NCBI RefSeq assembly: GCF_003033885.1
Contig: NZ_CP024081.1
Span: 4,230,507 to 4,294,506, forward strand
Length of the DNA stretch: 64,000 nt
Direction of reading: 5' to 3'
Origin: Pseudomonas rhizophila
GTDB taxonomy: Bacteria; Pseudomonadota; Gammaproteobacteria; Pseudomonadales; Pseudomonadaceae
Part shown: in pieces, positions 55,041 through 63,819 of the stretch
Layout of the letters: the number at the start of each line of letters is the position of its first letter
Position numbering within the stretch: position 1 is the stretch's first letter
Program-made: the position numbers and the translations under genes
Notes under the pieces: generated by a model
The model's database searches: none
What the model saw: only the letters and a program-made list of their open reading frames with translations
What the model was told of the DNA's origin: nothing

Positions 55041-56728
55041 CGGGAGTGCTCCTCCTGCTCGATCCCCACCAACTCCTTGCGCAGAATTTTGCCCACATTG
55101 CTCTTGGGTAACTCGTCCCGAAATATGATGCGACGAGGGCGTTTATAGCTGACCAGGTGTTTTTCGCAGTGTGCGATCACGAGAGCTTCATCCAAGTAAG
55201 GTTGACGACGTACGACATAGGCGATGGGTACTTCCCCCGCCTTTTCGTCCGGGGCCGGTACAACTGCCGACTCCAGTACTCCGGGGTGAGCGTTCAAGAT
55301 CCGCTCGATCTCCGAGGGGAATACCTTGAACCCCGAGGAAATGATCATTTCCTTTTTTCGGTCAACCAGGCTCAGATACCCATCCAGATCGAAGAGGCCG
55401 ATGTCTCCTGTACGGAAGAAACCATCGTGGGTGAAGGCGGCGGCATTTTCTTCGGGACGCTGCCAATAACCGGCCATGATGGCCGGACTACGCACACATA
55501 TCTCGCCGGCGCCAATAGTGACTTCTTCTTCATCCTCGCCCCGTAGGGAAATTTCAACTCCCGTTACTGGTAAACCTACCGAGCCGGGGCGTGAACGCCC
55601 CGCTGGGTTGCAGGAGATCAGCCCGGTTTCGGTCATACCGTAGGCTTCGGTGATATGGCAGCCGGTGATCCGATGCCAGAGCTTGGCCGTGGACTCGCTG
55701 ACTGGCATGCCCGCACCGAGACAAAGGGCGAGGTCGGTGAAGTCCTGCGAGCGGAAGTTTTCATGCTCCAGGAGCGAGTTGTAGAGGGTGGTGACTCCGG
55801 GGAAACTGCTTACTCGGTGACGGGACCATTCTTTGATAAACGCCGTGGTATCGCGTGGATTCATCACCAACACCGCTTTACCACCTTTGGCCAAGGTGAA
55901 GAGCAGATTGCCCAGGCCGAGAATATGGTAGAGCGGCACCGCGAGCAGTAACACGTAGTCCTGCTCAGCTCTGCCTAAAAGATGCGGACGCAGAGCCGAA
56001 TACTGTTGGGCAACGTTGAACAGCAGAGCCCGATGACTGATGGGTACGCCTTTGGGTTGCCCCGTAGTGCCACCGCTATAGATTATGAAGGCTGTCTGCT
56101 CGGCTGCGATGGGCCCACGTTGACGGAGTTTGGTCGCCCGAGTGGCTACGACCTTGCGCCAGTCGATGGCGCCTTCTATGCCGGTGAGCTTACTGCCCAA
56201 GCGCCGATGGGCTACCCAATTGACCAATGTCCGTCGCCAGCCTAGTTGATCACCTGGAGCGACTTGCACAGCAAGACTCACCCCGGCCTGGAGCATGGCC
56301 TGCTGGACTCCCTGGCCCATGGGGCCGAAGAGAAATACAGCTTTGACTTCACTGTCCTTGAAAACCTGTGCCAGCTCCTGCGGTGTATACAAAGGGTTTA
56401 CGCAGACGGCGATCAAACCCGCCCTGATAATTCCCAGGCACGCCACAGGATGGGCGAGCATGTTTGGCAAAGCGACTGCAACCCGGGCGCCCGGTTGCAG
56501 CCCTTGATTGATCAACCAGGTCGCTACTGAGGCACTCAGGTTCTGTAATTGCTCATAACTTATGCTGGCACCCATGGCCGACAGGGCAGGGGCATGAGGC
56601 ATTTTGGTAGCACTACGCTGCAGCAGCTCTTCGATGGTGCAAACTCCGAGGTCGGCAAGCTCGCCGCTACTCTGCCCGCTACGGACTAACTTCAGCGTCT
56701 CGTTATCTTTTTTATTAAAACGATTCAT
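55037..56728 (-). CDS. AMP-forming fatty acyl-CoA ligase (FadD-like)
   Basis: A 563-residue ligase: YSGGTTGQPKG (about 216-226), AYGMTETG (about 365), FRTGDIG (about 445) and the C-terminal PKSNVGKILRKEL lysine motif. It activates the pathway acid to its CoA thioester. Starts 12 bases after the acyl-CoA dehydrogenase stop. Confidence 0.92.
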   Translation of the reverse strand: MNRFNKKDNETLKLVRSGQSSGELADLGVCTIEELLQRSATKMPHAPALSAMGASISYEQLQNLSASVATWLINQGLQPGARVAVALPNMLAHPVACLGIIRAGLIAVCVNPLYTPQELAQVFKDSEVKAVFLFGPMGQGVQQAMLQAGVSLAVQVAPGDQLGWRRTLVNWVAHRRLGSKLTGIEGAIDWRKVVATRATKLRQRGPIAAEQTAFIIYSGGTTGQPKGVPISHRALLFNVAQQYSALRPHLLGRAEQDYVLLLAVPLYHILGLGNLLFTLAKGGKAVLVMNPRDTTAFIKEWSRHRVSSFPGVTTLYNSLLEHENFRSQDFTDLALCLGAGMPVSESTAKLWHRITGCHITEAYGMTETGLISCNPAGRSRPGSVGLPVTGVEISLRGEDEEEVTIGAGEICVRSPAIMAGYWQRPEENAAAFTHDGFFRTGDIGLFDLDGYLSLVDRKKEMIISSGFKVFPSEIERILNAHPGVLESAVVPAPDEKAGEVPIAYVVRRQPYLDEALVIAHCEKHLVSYKRPRRIIFRDELPKSNVGKILRKELVGIEQEEHSR

Positions 56729-56740
56729 CTGCGCTCCGCC

Positions 56741-58516
56741 CTAGCCGAGTTGGATTTGTTTGAGCTGCTCAAGACGCGAGGCATTGCGCTTTAGCTTTTC
56801 GATAAGCGAAGGCACTCGTAATTCGGCTTCGGAAAAATACAGGCGGGCGAGGGCAGGTTTGCTTCTGAGGAAATCCTCATTAGACGTTGACGGCGCGGCG
56901 GCGTCCGCAATCCATGCCCACAAATAGCCAAAAACAACAGTCCCCAGTAGTTCAAGAAAGTCTGGCGCAACCAACCCCACGACATCCCGGTTGAAAACGG
57001 TGTCGACGGACAGTTGTTGAATCAATGGTTCGAACTCGACCTGCCAGGCACTCAAAGTCGTTGCAACATCCTCCAGATCTGGGCGTTCGCGCAGACGCTT
57101 GGCAAGTGTTGGAATGTGGCTCAGGAAGATTCCCAAGCGCTGCCCCTGGTCACCCAAGGTCTTGCGCCCCAGCAAGTCCAGCGACTGGATATAGTTCGTG
57201 CCTTCGTAGATCGGACAGATAGCCGCATCCCTTAGCAATTGCTCCATGCCGGTTTCGACTATGTATCCGTTCCCGCCGAAGAGCTGGAGCGCCGAAGCGA
57301 TATGTGTACCTGCATGATGCGAGAGATAGCCCTTGACGATGGGTGTCAGCAGTTCTGCAAGGTGGAAAGCCTTAGTGCGCCGCAAGTCATCTGGGTGGCA
57401 GCGCGCCTCATCGAGCAGCGTACCGACCCAGGCGCAAAGTAGGCGAGCGGGTTCGATGAACAACCTCTGCTGGACAAGGATCGACTTGACGCCAATATGG
57501 CTGAGCAAAGGATCGGCTGCTTGATCCGGGTGTGTAGCACCGTTCAGCGCACGGCCTTGAAGGCGCTCCTGGGTGTAGCTCAGCGCATTCTGGTAAGCGA
57601 TCTCAGCCAGGCCTACGGTTTGGACACCGACAGCCAGCCGTGCACTGTTCATTAGCACGAACATGCAAGCCAGGCCTCGGTTCAGTTCTCCAACGCGATA
57701 GCCCTTGGCATTCTCGAACGACAAGGCGCAAGTAGCGTTGGCGCGAATACCATGTTTATGTTCAAGCGAAACGACTGACACGCCGTTCCCTGAGTTACGT
57801 CCATCCAATTGGTACTTTGGCACGACGAACAGGCTGAGGCCGCCGGTACCTGCTGGTGCGCTTTCCGTCCTGGCGAGAACCAAATGAACAATGTTTACGC
57901 TCAGATCGTGATCGCCGTTCGAAATGAATATCTTGGCTCCACTGAGCAAGTAGGAATCATCCGGCTGGGCAATTGCTGTCGTGCGAATCAAACCAAGATC
58001 ACTGCCGGCTTGAGGCTCGGTAAGGCACATGGTGCCAAGCCATTCACCGCTGGCTAGTTTGTCGGAAAACAGGGATCGAACCTGTTCATCGCCGAATCGG
58101 TCGATGCAACGTAGAACACCTTCGCGGACATTGGAGAAGATGCTGAAAGACACGTTGGAGGAAGCGAGCATTTCATCAAAGAAAACACCGGCTGCTCCTG
58201 GGAAGCCTTGCCCCCCGATCGCCATTGGCACTGTCAGGGCGGGCCAACCGTTCTCTTGGAACAGGCGGTAAGCCGATTGAAAACCCCGCGGGGTTTTGAC
58301 TTCACCATTTTCGAGCCGGCAGCCCTCGACGTCGCCGCTGCCGTTCAAAGGCAGCAGTTGTTCCTGGGTGAGTTCGGCACCGACCTCCAGAGTTGCCTTG
58401 AACAGGTCGATGTCGATATGGCAGTGCTCTGGTAGCAGAGGCAACAGCTCTGGAAGTCGAAGAACCTTGCGAGCGAGGAAATCGCACTCCTCCAATGGTG
58501 CTTGGTACTGAAGCAT
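56741..58516 (-). CDS. Acyl-CoA dehydrogenase (DmdC-like, 591 residues)
   Basis: A long-form acyl-CoA dehydrogenase with the C-terminal extension typical of DmdC/AidB-like members. The FAD/substrate block MCLTEPQAGSDLGLIRT is near 163 and the catalytic Glu lies in CPIYEGTNYIQSLDL near 433. It introduces a 2,3 double bond for the two crotonases. 21 bases separate it from the upstream crotonase gene. Confidence 0.91.
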   Translation of the reverse strand: MLQYQAPLEECDFLARKVLRLPELLPLLPEHCHIDIDLFKATLEVGAELTQEQLLPLNGSGDVEGCRLENGEVKTPRGFQSAYRLFQENGWPALTVPMAIGGQGFPGAAGVFFDEMLASSNVSFSIFSNVREGVLRCIDRFGDEQVRSLFSDKLASGEWLGTMCLTEPQAGSDLGLIRTTAIAQPDDSYLLSGAKIFISNGDHDLSVNIVHLVLARTESAPAGTGGLSLFVVPKYQLDGRNSGNGVSVVSLEHKHGIRANATCALSFENAKGYRVGELNRGLACMFVLMNSARLAVGVQTVGLAEIAYQNALSYTQERLQGRALNGATHPDQAADPLLSHIGVKSILVQQRLFIEPARLLCAWVGTLLDEARCHPDDLRRTKAFHLAELLTPIVKGYLSHHAGTHIASALQLFGGNGYIVETGMEQLLRDAAICPIYEGTNYIQSLDLLGRKTLGDQGQRLGIFLSHIPTLAKRLRERPDLEDVATTLSAWQVEFEPLIQQLSVDTVFNRDVVGLVAPDFLELLGTVVFGYLWAWIADAAAPSTSNEDFLRSKPALARLYFSEAELRVPSLIEKLKRNASRLEQLKQIQLG

Positions 58517-58537
58517 GTCGTTGCCCCTGCTGGTGAG

Positions 58538-59335
58538 TTAACGGCCTTTGAATTGCGGCTCGCGTTTCTGCATCATCGCCATCACACCTTCACGCACGTC
58601 TTCACTCTTGATCAGCGTGAACAACAGCTCATTGAGATTGGAGAGGGCGGCATCGTCGCCTTCATCTCGAGCCTGGAAGGCGGACTGCAACGTAGCCTTG
58701 ATCGCCAGGGGGGCGGCCTTGGCGATGCGTTCGGCGTATTCGATGGCACGAGGCAACTCCTGCCCGGGCTCAACAACCTCGGTCAGCAGACGCATACCTA
58801 ATGCATCATCGGCATCGAACTCTTCGCCGGTCAGCATGTAGCGCATTGCGTTGGTCCATCCGGCCGCTTGTGTGAAGCGCACAGTGGAACCGCCGGAGGG
58901 TGGAATACCACGCAAGACTTCCAGATGAGCGAAGCGGGTGTTGCTCGCGGCTATTGCGATGTCGGCGTTGAGCATCAGCTCGATGCCTGCTGTGTAGCAG
59001 GTACCTTGTACGACGAGGACAATCGGTTTGGTGCGACGCGGCTTCGAGACGCCCCAAGGATCGATGCCTCCATCGGGATACTTGAATCCCCCCGAAGCCA
59101 GCTTTGGCGTCAGTTCCATCAGATCCAAGCCAGCGGTGAAATGCTCGCCGTGGGCAAACACGACTGCGCAGCGCATGTCCGCATTGCGCTCGTACTCACC
59201 CAGCGCCAAGGCTAGGTCGTTCAGCATGGCGCTGTCGAAAGCATTACGTTTGCCGGCCCGATCCAGACCGATAAGGAACAGATGACCACGCTGCTCCCGG
59301 GTGACTCGACCCGGACCGCTGTTTGCTTCGCTCAT
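58538..59335 (-). CDS. Enoyl-CoA hydratase/isomerase family protein, first gene of the acyl-CoA operon
   Basis: A 265-residue crotonase: oxyanion loop VVQGTCYTAGIELMLNADIAIAA (about 107-129) and EVLRGIPPSGGSTVRFTQ further on. It is the promoter-proximal gene; the operator palindrome is 62 bases upstream. With its operon it would process the 2-enoyl-CoA, but no thiolase or hydroxyacyl-CoA dehydrogenase is in the set. Confidence 0.9.
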   Translation of the reverse strand: MSEANSGPGRVTREQRGHLFLIGLDRAGKRNAFDSAMLNDLALALGEYERNADMRCAVVFAHGEHFTAGLDLMELTPKLASGGFKYPDGGIDPWGVSKPRRTKPIVLVVQGTCYTAGIELMLNADIAIAASNTRFAHLEVLRGIPPSGGSTVRFTQAAGWTNAMRYMLTGEEFDADDALGMRLLTEVVEPGQELPRAIEYAERIAKAAPLAIKATLQSAFQARDEGDDAALSNLNELLFTLIKSEDVREGVMAMMQKREPQFKGR

Positions 59336-59396
59336 GGGAAATTATCCTGGCGTTGTGAGATGAGGACCTGTATTTTCAGGCGAACCGTAGATACTT

Positions 59397-59438
59397 ACCG
59401 AACGTTCGGTTTGTAAAAACTAAACAAACATTCGGTAA
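59397..59438. promoter_or_regulatory. TetR-type operator between the acyl-CoA operon and its regulator
   Basis: A perfect 14-bp palindrome ACCGAACGTTCGGT (59397-59410) and a second half-site acattcggt (59428-59436) in the divergent promoter region, right where both promoters should lie. Confidence 0.8.
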
Positions 59439-59506
59439 CCGTCAAATTGAGACGCCAACGCTTATGGCATAGAATCAATTTGCATGATTGAGAACTGGAT
59501 AAGCCC

Positions 59507-60070
59507 ATGCGGCCACTGAAAATCCCGCGCGATGAGCTCCTACAGCGCTGCGCCAACACCTTCAAGCGTCTTGGCTACCATGGCACTACCATGGATGCGT
59601 TATCGTCCGCCTGTGGACTGACCAAGGCCTCGTTCTATCATCACTACCCCAACAAGGAATCGCTCCTGCGGGACGTATTGGACTGGACGCATGAACGGCT
59701 GAAACAGTCGTTGTTTTCTATCGCTTTTGATGAAAGTCTGGCGCCGCAGGAGCGACTTACACGCATGGGGCGCAAGGCTGGCAAGCTCTTTCAGGACGAT
59801 TCGATCGGCTGTCTGATGGGCGTCGTTGCGGTCGATGCCACCTATGGCAAGGTAGAGCTCATGGCGCCCATTCAGCGCTTTCTGGATGACTGGACTCTGG
59901 CGTTTGCCGAGCTCTATGGCGGCCAGCACAGCAGGGAAGAGTCACTGCGTTTGGGGCGGCAGTTGGTAGCCGATTTCGAGGGCGCAATCTTATTGGCCCG
60001 TATCTACGCAGATCCAAGCTACATAGACGCGGTGATCGAGCGCGGCCTGAGGCAGTTGGACTGCGCCTAG
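59507..60070 (+). CDS. TetR-family regulator of the acyl-CoA operon
   Basis: A 187-residue regulator: helix-turn-helix SSACGLTKASFYHHYPNKESLLRDVL (about 32-57) and a C-terminal TetR_C_11/16-type domain. It is divergent from the operon at 58538-59335 and its likely operator is the ACCGAACGTTCGGT palindrome. The inducer is probably an acyl-CoA. It ends by overlapping the next, convergent TetR gene by four bases. Confidence 0.9.
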   Translation: MRPLKIPRDELLQRCANTFKRLGYHGTTMDALSSACGLTKASFYHHYPNKESLLRDVLDWTHERLKQSLFSIAFDESLAPQERLTRMGRKAGKLFQDDSIGCLMGVVAVDATYGKVELMAPIQRFLDDWTLAFAELYGGQHSREESLRLGRQLVADFEGAILLARIYADPSYIDAVIERGLRQLDCA

Positions 60071-60678
60071 GTCAGTTCCCTTTCAAAACTCCGTTTCACT
60101 TCCCCCCATATCAAGTCGAGCGGTTCTACACTGCGGGCTGCCCTGCAAAGAGCGACAGACCCCTCGATAGCGGCGATTGCCAGTAGCGCCAGACTGTGTG
60201 ACCGAGCCTTGGTCACTCCAGCCTCCCGTAGCGATGAATCGATGATTTCTCGCCATTGCACAAAGATGGCGTTGGCTTGATTTAGCAGTTGAGTCTGGAT
60301 TTGCGCTTCGAGTTCGGGCTCAGCTTCGCCACGTTGATCGGATGTGTACTGCTCCACTGAAACGGCCAATACCGCACAACCAGCCTGATAGTCGGATTCT
60401 TCCAAAATTTTTCGCCACAAATCAACGAAGCGTTTCATGCCATTCACTGGGCCGTATTTATGCAACAGTAATTTCAGCGGCTCCGTGACTTCGCGTCCGG
60501 CATGCTCAACCGCGGCTTCAAGCAGTTGGCGCTTACCGCCAGGAAAATGATGGGCAATGGATCCGCGCGGCGTGTTTGAGTAGCGCACCACCTCACGCAT
60601 GCTGGTTGCTGTCAGCCCCTTGCGTCGTAGAAGATCCGCTGCGCCGACAATCATTCGATCTCGAGTAGAAGTGTTCAT
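60067..60678 (-). CDS. TetR-family regulator (YxaF/LmrA-like)
   Basis: A 203-residue regulator with helix-turn-helix VVRYSNTPRGSIAHHFPGGKRQLLEAAV (about 28-55), the PRGS-HHFPGGK pattern of the YxaF/LmrA group. It is divergent from the cupin gene and probably represses it through the two TATG-N8-CATA sites. It converges with the preceding TetR gene with a 4-base overlap. Confidence 0.9.
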   Translation of the reverse strand: MNTSTRDRMIVGAADLLRRKGLTATSMREVVRYSNTPRGSIAHHFPGGKRQLLEAAVEHAGREVTEPLKLLLHKYGPVNGMKRFVDLWRKILEESDYQAGCAVLAVSVEQYTSDQRGEAEPELEAQIQTQLLNQANAIFVQWREIIDSSLREAGVTKARSHSLALLAIAAIEGSVALCRAARSVEPLDLIWGEVKRSFERELT

Positions 60679-60687
60679 TTTAAAAAA

Positions 60688-60747
60688 TTATGCCATCCGT
60701 CATAGTTTGGTGTAGTCTCGGTTTCGACTATGCCACGTGCCATAGTC
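60688..60747. promoter_or_regulatory. Twin operators TATG-N8-CATA
   Basis: Two dyads with identical geometry: TATG-N8-CATA at 60689-60704 and GACTATG-N8-CATAGTC at 60726-60747. They lie between the divergent TetR and cupin genes. Confidence 0.75.
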
Positions 60748-60782
60748 TCTATCTACTCATTCCGATACGAGGCACAAAAACA

Positions 60783-61178
60783 ATGACTGCTCGTCCAACG
60801 CTTCCCAATCCAATCGATTCCGTAGCCCTGGCCTCGCTCGACGCACCCGAAGGCTGGCTTGCCTACCCGCTGGGCGATGATGTAATCGAAGGTAATCCCG
60901 ATACACGGATGAAGTTGCTTCGCACCGTAGGCGTGAAAACCCCGTACAAAGCCGTCGCGTTTTTTACTTCTCAACCTTCGAAGTTCGACTGGCGCTTTGA
61001 AAACGATGAAGCCTTCGTACTGCTTGAAGGTTGTATCGCAATCACTATGGACACCGGCGAGCGATTCGAGATGACAGCCGGCGATGCTGTCTCTATTCCG
61101 GCAGGACACACCGGTGTCTGCGAAGTCTTGGAGTTCAGCCGGAAATTCACCGTGGTGACGAGTGGGGGCGTCGAGTAA
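60783..61178 (+). CDS. Cupin-domain protein
   Basis: A 131-residue single cupin, with a weak metal-binding motif (FENDEAFVLLEGCIAITMDTGERFEMTAGDAVSIPAGHTG, about 63-103) where the classic His pair is partly replaced, so it may not bind metal. The DUF861-like EGxxxI pattern fits. Function unknown; the TetR neighbour suggests small-molecule induction. ATG 60783 is chosen because the upstream frame runs through the operators. Confidence 0.8.
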   Translation: MTARPTLPNPIDSVALASLDAPEGWLAYPLGDDVIEGNPDTRMKLLRTVGVKTPYKAVAFFTSQPSKFDWRFENDEAFVLLEGCIAITMDTGERFEMTAGDAVSIPAGHTGVCEVLEFSRKFTVVTSGGVE

Positions 61179-61189
61179 TCTGAGATTGA

Positions 61190-61225
61190 GGCAGCGAGGG
61201 GCTGTGAACCCCGCCGTTCGCTGCC
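61190..61225 (+). terminator. Hairpin after the cupin gene
   Basis: Outer stem ggcagcga / tcgctgcc and inner gggg / cccc, 12 bases after the stop codon. No T-tract. Confidence 0.5.
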
Positions 61226-61312
61226 TTCGATGAAGGGAAGCGCAGATGACTTGGCGCTGAAGCCGCCATAGCGCAATGAAGACCATTACTGAGGAACAGT
61301 GATCTCAGACCC

Positions 61313-61480
61313 TCAAATGCCAACGACAGCGCTCAATTCAACCGCCAGATGCGCCAAAGCTTGTGACGCTGCGGTTGTTTGCTGCGCACCTTCGGACGAC
61401 TGGATAGAGAGTTTGCGAATATTAAGCAAGTTTCTGTCCACCTAATGGGCCACATGGGCATGTTCTTCAGTCTGTGCAAT
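61313..61480 (-). pseudogene. Chemoreceptor C-terminal fragment with amber codon
   Basis: On the minus strand the frame reads IAQTEEHAHVAH, TAG (61442-61444), then VDRNLLNIRKLSIQSSEGAQ and on to the stop at 61313. This is the C-terminal tail of a methyl-accepting chemotaxis protein; the stop replaces the Glu expected before VDRN (GAG to TAG). The rest of the receptor is missing. It was not called by ORF length. Confidence 0.75.
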
Positions 61481-61489
61481 CCAAAGTGT

Positions 61490-61868
61490 GACTCTGAAAT
61501 TGTTATTTATTGCTGCATGCTTTATGAGGCTAGAGAAGGCAGGGCGGCAAAAAGGTGAAAGACAAATCGCATGATACGGTTATGGAAAAGTATTTCCGCA
61601 CCGACCCGTCTATGCTACGGAATTGCTTGACGAAGTCCGTAACAATGGTTGTTCAGCAGAGCTGGCCATTCTATTGCGACAGTTAGGCATGGTCTCGGCA
61701 GTTAATCAAAATTCGGGGGTGAATATGTAGGGAATGTCTTGTATTTTTAATTTGAAAGTAGTGTCGTTACGCAGCTGTAAATAATATTGTTTCAACTGAC
61801 TTATGCTATTCCTATTTAGTAAAATTTAAGAGTAATAATAGTTGGTGGCCGGTATTTACTTGCGTGCG
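61490..61868. other. A/T-rich stretch with only a doubtful remnant
   Basis: No gene recognised. A plus-strand frame ending at 61730 reads HRPVYATELLDEVRNNGCSA, faintly transposase-like, but the support is weak. The stretch is clearly more A/T-rich than its surroundings. Confidence 0.4.
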
Positions 61869-61906
61869 AAGCCAAAAAGCCCGTGTAATTGCGGGCTTTT
61901 TGGCTT
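61869..61906. terminator. Bidirectional intrinsic terminator
   Basis: A perfect 15-bp stem AAGCCAAAAAGCCCG / CGGGCTTTTTGGCTT with an 8-base loop. Stem A/T tracts give it a T-run on both strands. It lies after the reductase gene (minus strand). Confidence 0.85.
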
Positions 61907-61992
61907 TCAGTGGGTTGGGATTTTGCTCAAGCCCCGCCTTCATGGCAGCTAGAGCATATGATCTAACATCAGACTAAGCCGCCTAAGCTTCA

Positions 61993-62871
61993 CTAATCGA
62001 CCTGTCCTGAAACGCTATTGAGTTTCGCCACCTGTGTGTCTGACAGCACGAGATCTGAGGCGGCAAAATTCTCTCTAAGATGAACTGGAGAAGAAGTTCC
62101 CGCGATCACCAGAATATTTGGAGAGCGCTGCAGAAGCCATGCTAGTGCAACCTGCTTCGGAGTTGCTCCGACCTCTTCAGCCACTTGTGAAAGAAGCGAC
62201 GATTGCAGGGGAGAAAAACCACCTAGTGGGAAAAATGGAACATAAGCCACTCCTTCCGCTGCTAGAGAGTCGATGAAATCGTCGTCATCTCGCTTGACCA
62301 AATTGTACTGATTTTGGACGCAAACAATCTTCGCTACCGATTTGGCTTCTGCAAACTGTGTCGGAGTAACATTGCTCAGGCCAATATGACGGATCACACC
62401 CTGATGCTGCAACTCGATGAGAGCTTGGAGCGGCTGTAAGACTGATCGATCATCCGGGCTATTAGGACCGCCGAGCCTTAGGTTGACGACATCGAGCGTT
62501 TCGAGGCCGAGGCTGGCAAGGTTTTCATGCACGGCGCGCTTGAGTCCATCCGGCGTATGATCGGGCGTCCAAGACGCATCTTGACCGCGTACGAAACCGA
62601 CCTTGGTTATGATCGTCAGGTCATCAGGATATGGCGACAGCGCTTCGCGGATTAGTTGGTTAGATGTACCGGGACCGTAGAATTCGGCCGTGTCGATGTG
62701 ATTGGCGCCTATTGCTATTGCATCGCGCAACACTTCAAGAGCCGCTTCCCTATCACGCGGTGGCCCCCATACATGAGGGCCGGGCAATTGCATAGTTCCA
62801 TAGCCCATACGCTTCAGACATAACGAAGTGCCAGCCGGAGTGAACGTGCCTCCGAGGTAAGAAGATTTCAT
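61993..62871 (-). CDS. YdbC-like aldo-keto reductase (intact)
   Basis: A 292-residue reductase, paralogous along its whole length to the amber-interrupted copy at 46705-47595. Blocks: MGYGTMQLPGPHVWGPPRD, HIDTAEFYGPGTSNQLIREALSPYP with the catalytic Asp and Tyr, and IITKVGF with the Lys. The usual catalytic-His position (H in LHR) is occupied by VVNLRLGG, as in YdbC. E. coli YdbC is, from memory, a pyridoxal reductase (PdxI). ATG 62871 with 'caggag' starts the natural frame; an open extension runs to 63183 but is junk. The TetR gene at 63210-63812 is divergent and likely controls it. Confidence 0.9.
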   Translation of the reverse strand: MKSSYLGGTFTPAGTSLCLKRMGYGTMQLPGPHVWGPPRDREAALEVLRDAIAIGANHIDTAEFYGPGTSNQLIREALSPYPDDLTIITKVGFVRGQDASWTPDHTPDGLKRAVHENLASLGLETLDVVNLRLGGPNSPDDRSVLQPLQALIELQHQGVIRHIGLSNVTPTQFAEAKSVAKIVCVQNQYNLVKRDDDDFIDSLAAEGVAYVPFFPLGGFSPLQSSLLSQVAEEVGATPKQVALAWLLQRSPNILVIAGTSSPVHLRENFAASDLVLSDTQVAKLNSVSGQVD

Positions 62872-63137
62872 GAGATTCTCCTGAATATGGTTGGTAGTTT
62901 CTAATTGAAAAGAACGATGATCTTGCACGGCTGATGACCGAACAACTGTTGATGCCACTCGGCGAGCGCGAGGAGAGAGTTTAGGGAGGTTGCCTGCTCG
63001 CGCACGTGTACTCCACCCTTGCCTGCGTGAGATGTAGGAAGGCACTTTCTGCGAGATGCTTCTTCGAAGCCATGAATGTTTTTGGCTCTCATAAGTGACT
63101 TCCAGCTTGGGTCTAGGCAGGCTTTGATGATAGATTC
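62872..63137. other. Promoter spacer of the reductase/TetR divergon
   Basis: 266 bases without a recognised gene. Frames are open on the minus strand but show no family. It probably holds the reductase promoter. Confidence 0.45.
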
Positions 63138-63174
63138 TGCACCGAGTGCAAATAAATATATTGCACTCGGTGCA
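63138..63174. promoter_or_regulatory. Double TetR operator
   Basis: TGCACCGAGTGCAA (63138-63151), a 9-base AT spacer, then its exact inverse TTGCACTCGGTGCA (63161-63174). Each half is itself the near-palindrome TGCAC-cga-GTGCA. It sits 36 bases before the TetR start. Confidence 0.85.
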
Positions 63175-63209
63175 TTTTTGCAAGGCCTAGATATGCGGAG
63201 AGCGTTGCC

Positions 63210-63812
63210 ATGGAACCCGAGTTGAAACACAGAGATGGCGTTCGAGAAAAGAAACGCCGCGAGATGTACCGTCGTATCACCGACGTAGGTCTGACACTGT
63301 TCGCAGAGCATGGCTACGAGGCCACGACACTCGATGCGATTGCAGAAGCGTCGGGCATTGCACGTCGTACCTTCTTTCATTATTTCCGCTCTAAAGAAGA
63401 AATAATCTTGGCTTGGCAAAAGGCGCTGCCTGACGAGCTATATGCCGAAATATTGAAGCGGGGTGTAGATGCATCCCCAATCGCCACGACCCAAGCGGCT
63501 TTAATTGAGCTGGCAGCGAATATGCATCCGGATGTCGCGGTATTGATCGGTAGGATCGTCCAGTCCACTGAACAGCTTCAATCGGGTAATCAGGCCAAAT
63601 TTCTGCGAATGGAGCACGCCGCCTACGGAGCATTATGCGAGCTTTGGCCGGATGCTGCGAGACGGGTTGGGCTACATCTGGCAGCAATGGTTGGAGTCGG
63701 GTCTATGCGCCTTGCGATCGATGCTTGGGTTGCCGAAGGATGTCAGAGGCCCCTTAGAGAGTATCTCGAGGCGAACTTCAATTGCCTGAAAACTGAAGTA
63801 GGTGCTTGCTAG
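63210..63812 (+). CDS. TetR-family regulator of the reductase
   Basis: A 200-residue regulator: helix-turn-helix AEASGIARRTFFHYFRSKEEIILAWQ (about 46-71), C-terminal domain of the TetR_C_17-like type. Divergent from the YdbC-like reductase across the TGCACCGAGTGCA operators. Reductase-plus-TetR pairs are also seen at 46.7-48.6 kb, but that TetR is of a different subgroup. Confidence 0.9.
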   Translation: MEPELKHRDGVREKKRREMYRRITDVGLTLFAEHGYEATTLDAIAEASGIARRTFFHYFRSKEEIILAWQKALPDELYAEILKRGVDASPIATTQAALIELAANMHPDVAVLIGRIVQSTEQLQSGNQAKFLRMEHAAYGALCELWPDAARRVGLHLAAMVGVGSMRLAIDAWVAEGCQRPLREYLEANFNCLKTEVGAC

Positions 63813-63819
63813 ATGGCAT

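Noticed and set aside
62872..63183. N-terminal extension of the intact reductase
   Set aside because: Paralogue alignment fixes the start at 62871; the extension covers the operator.
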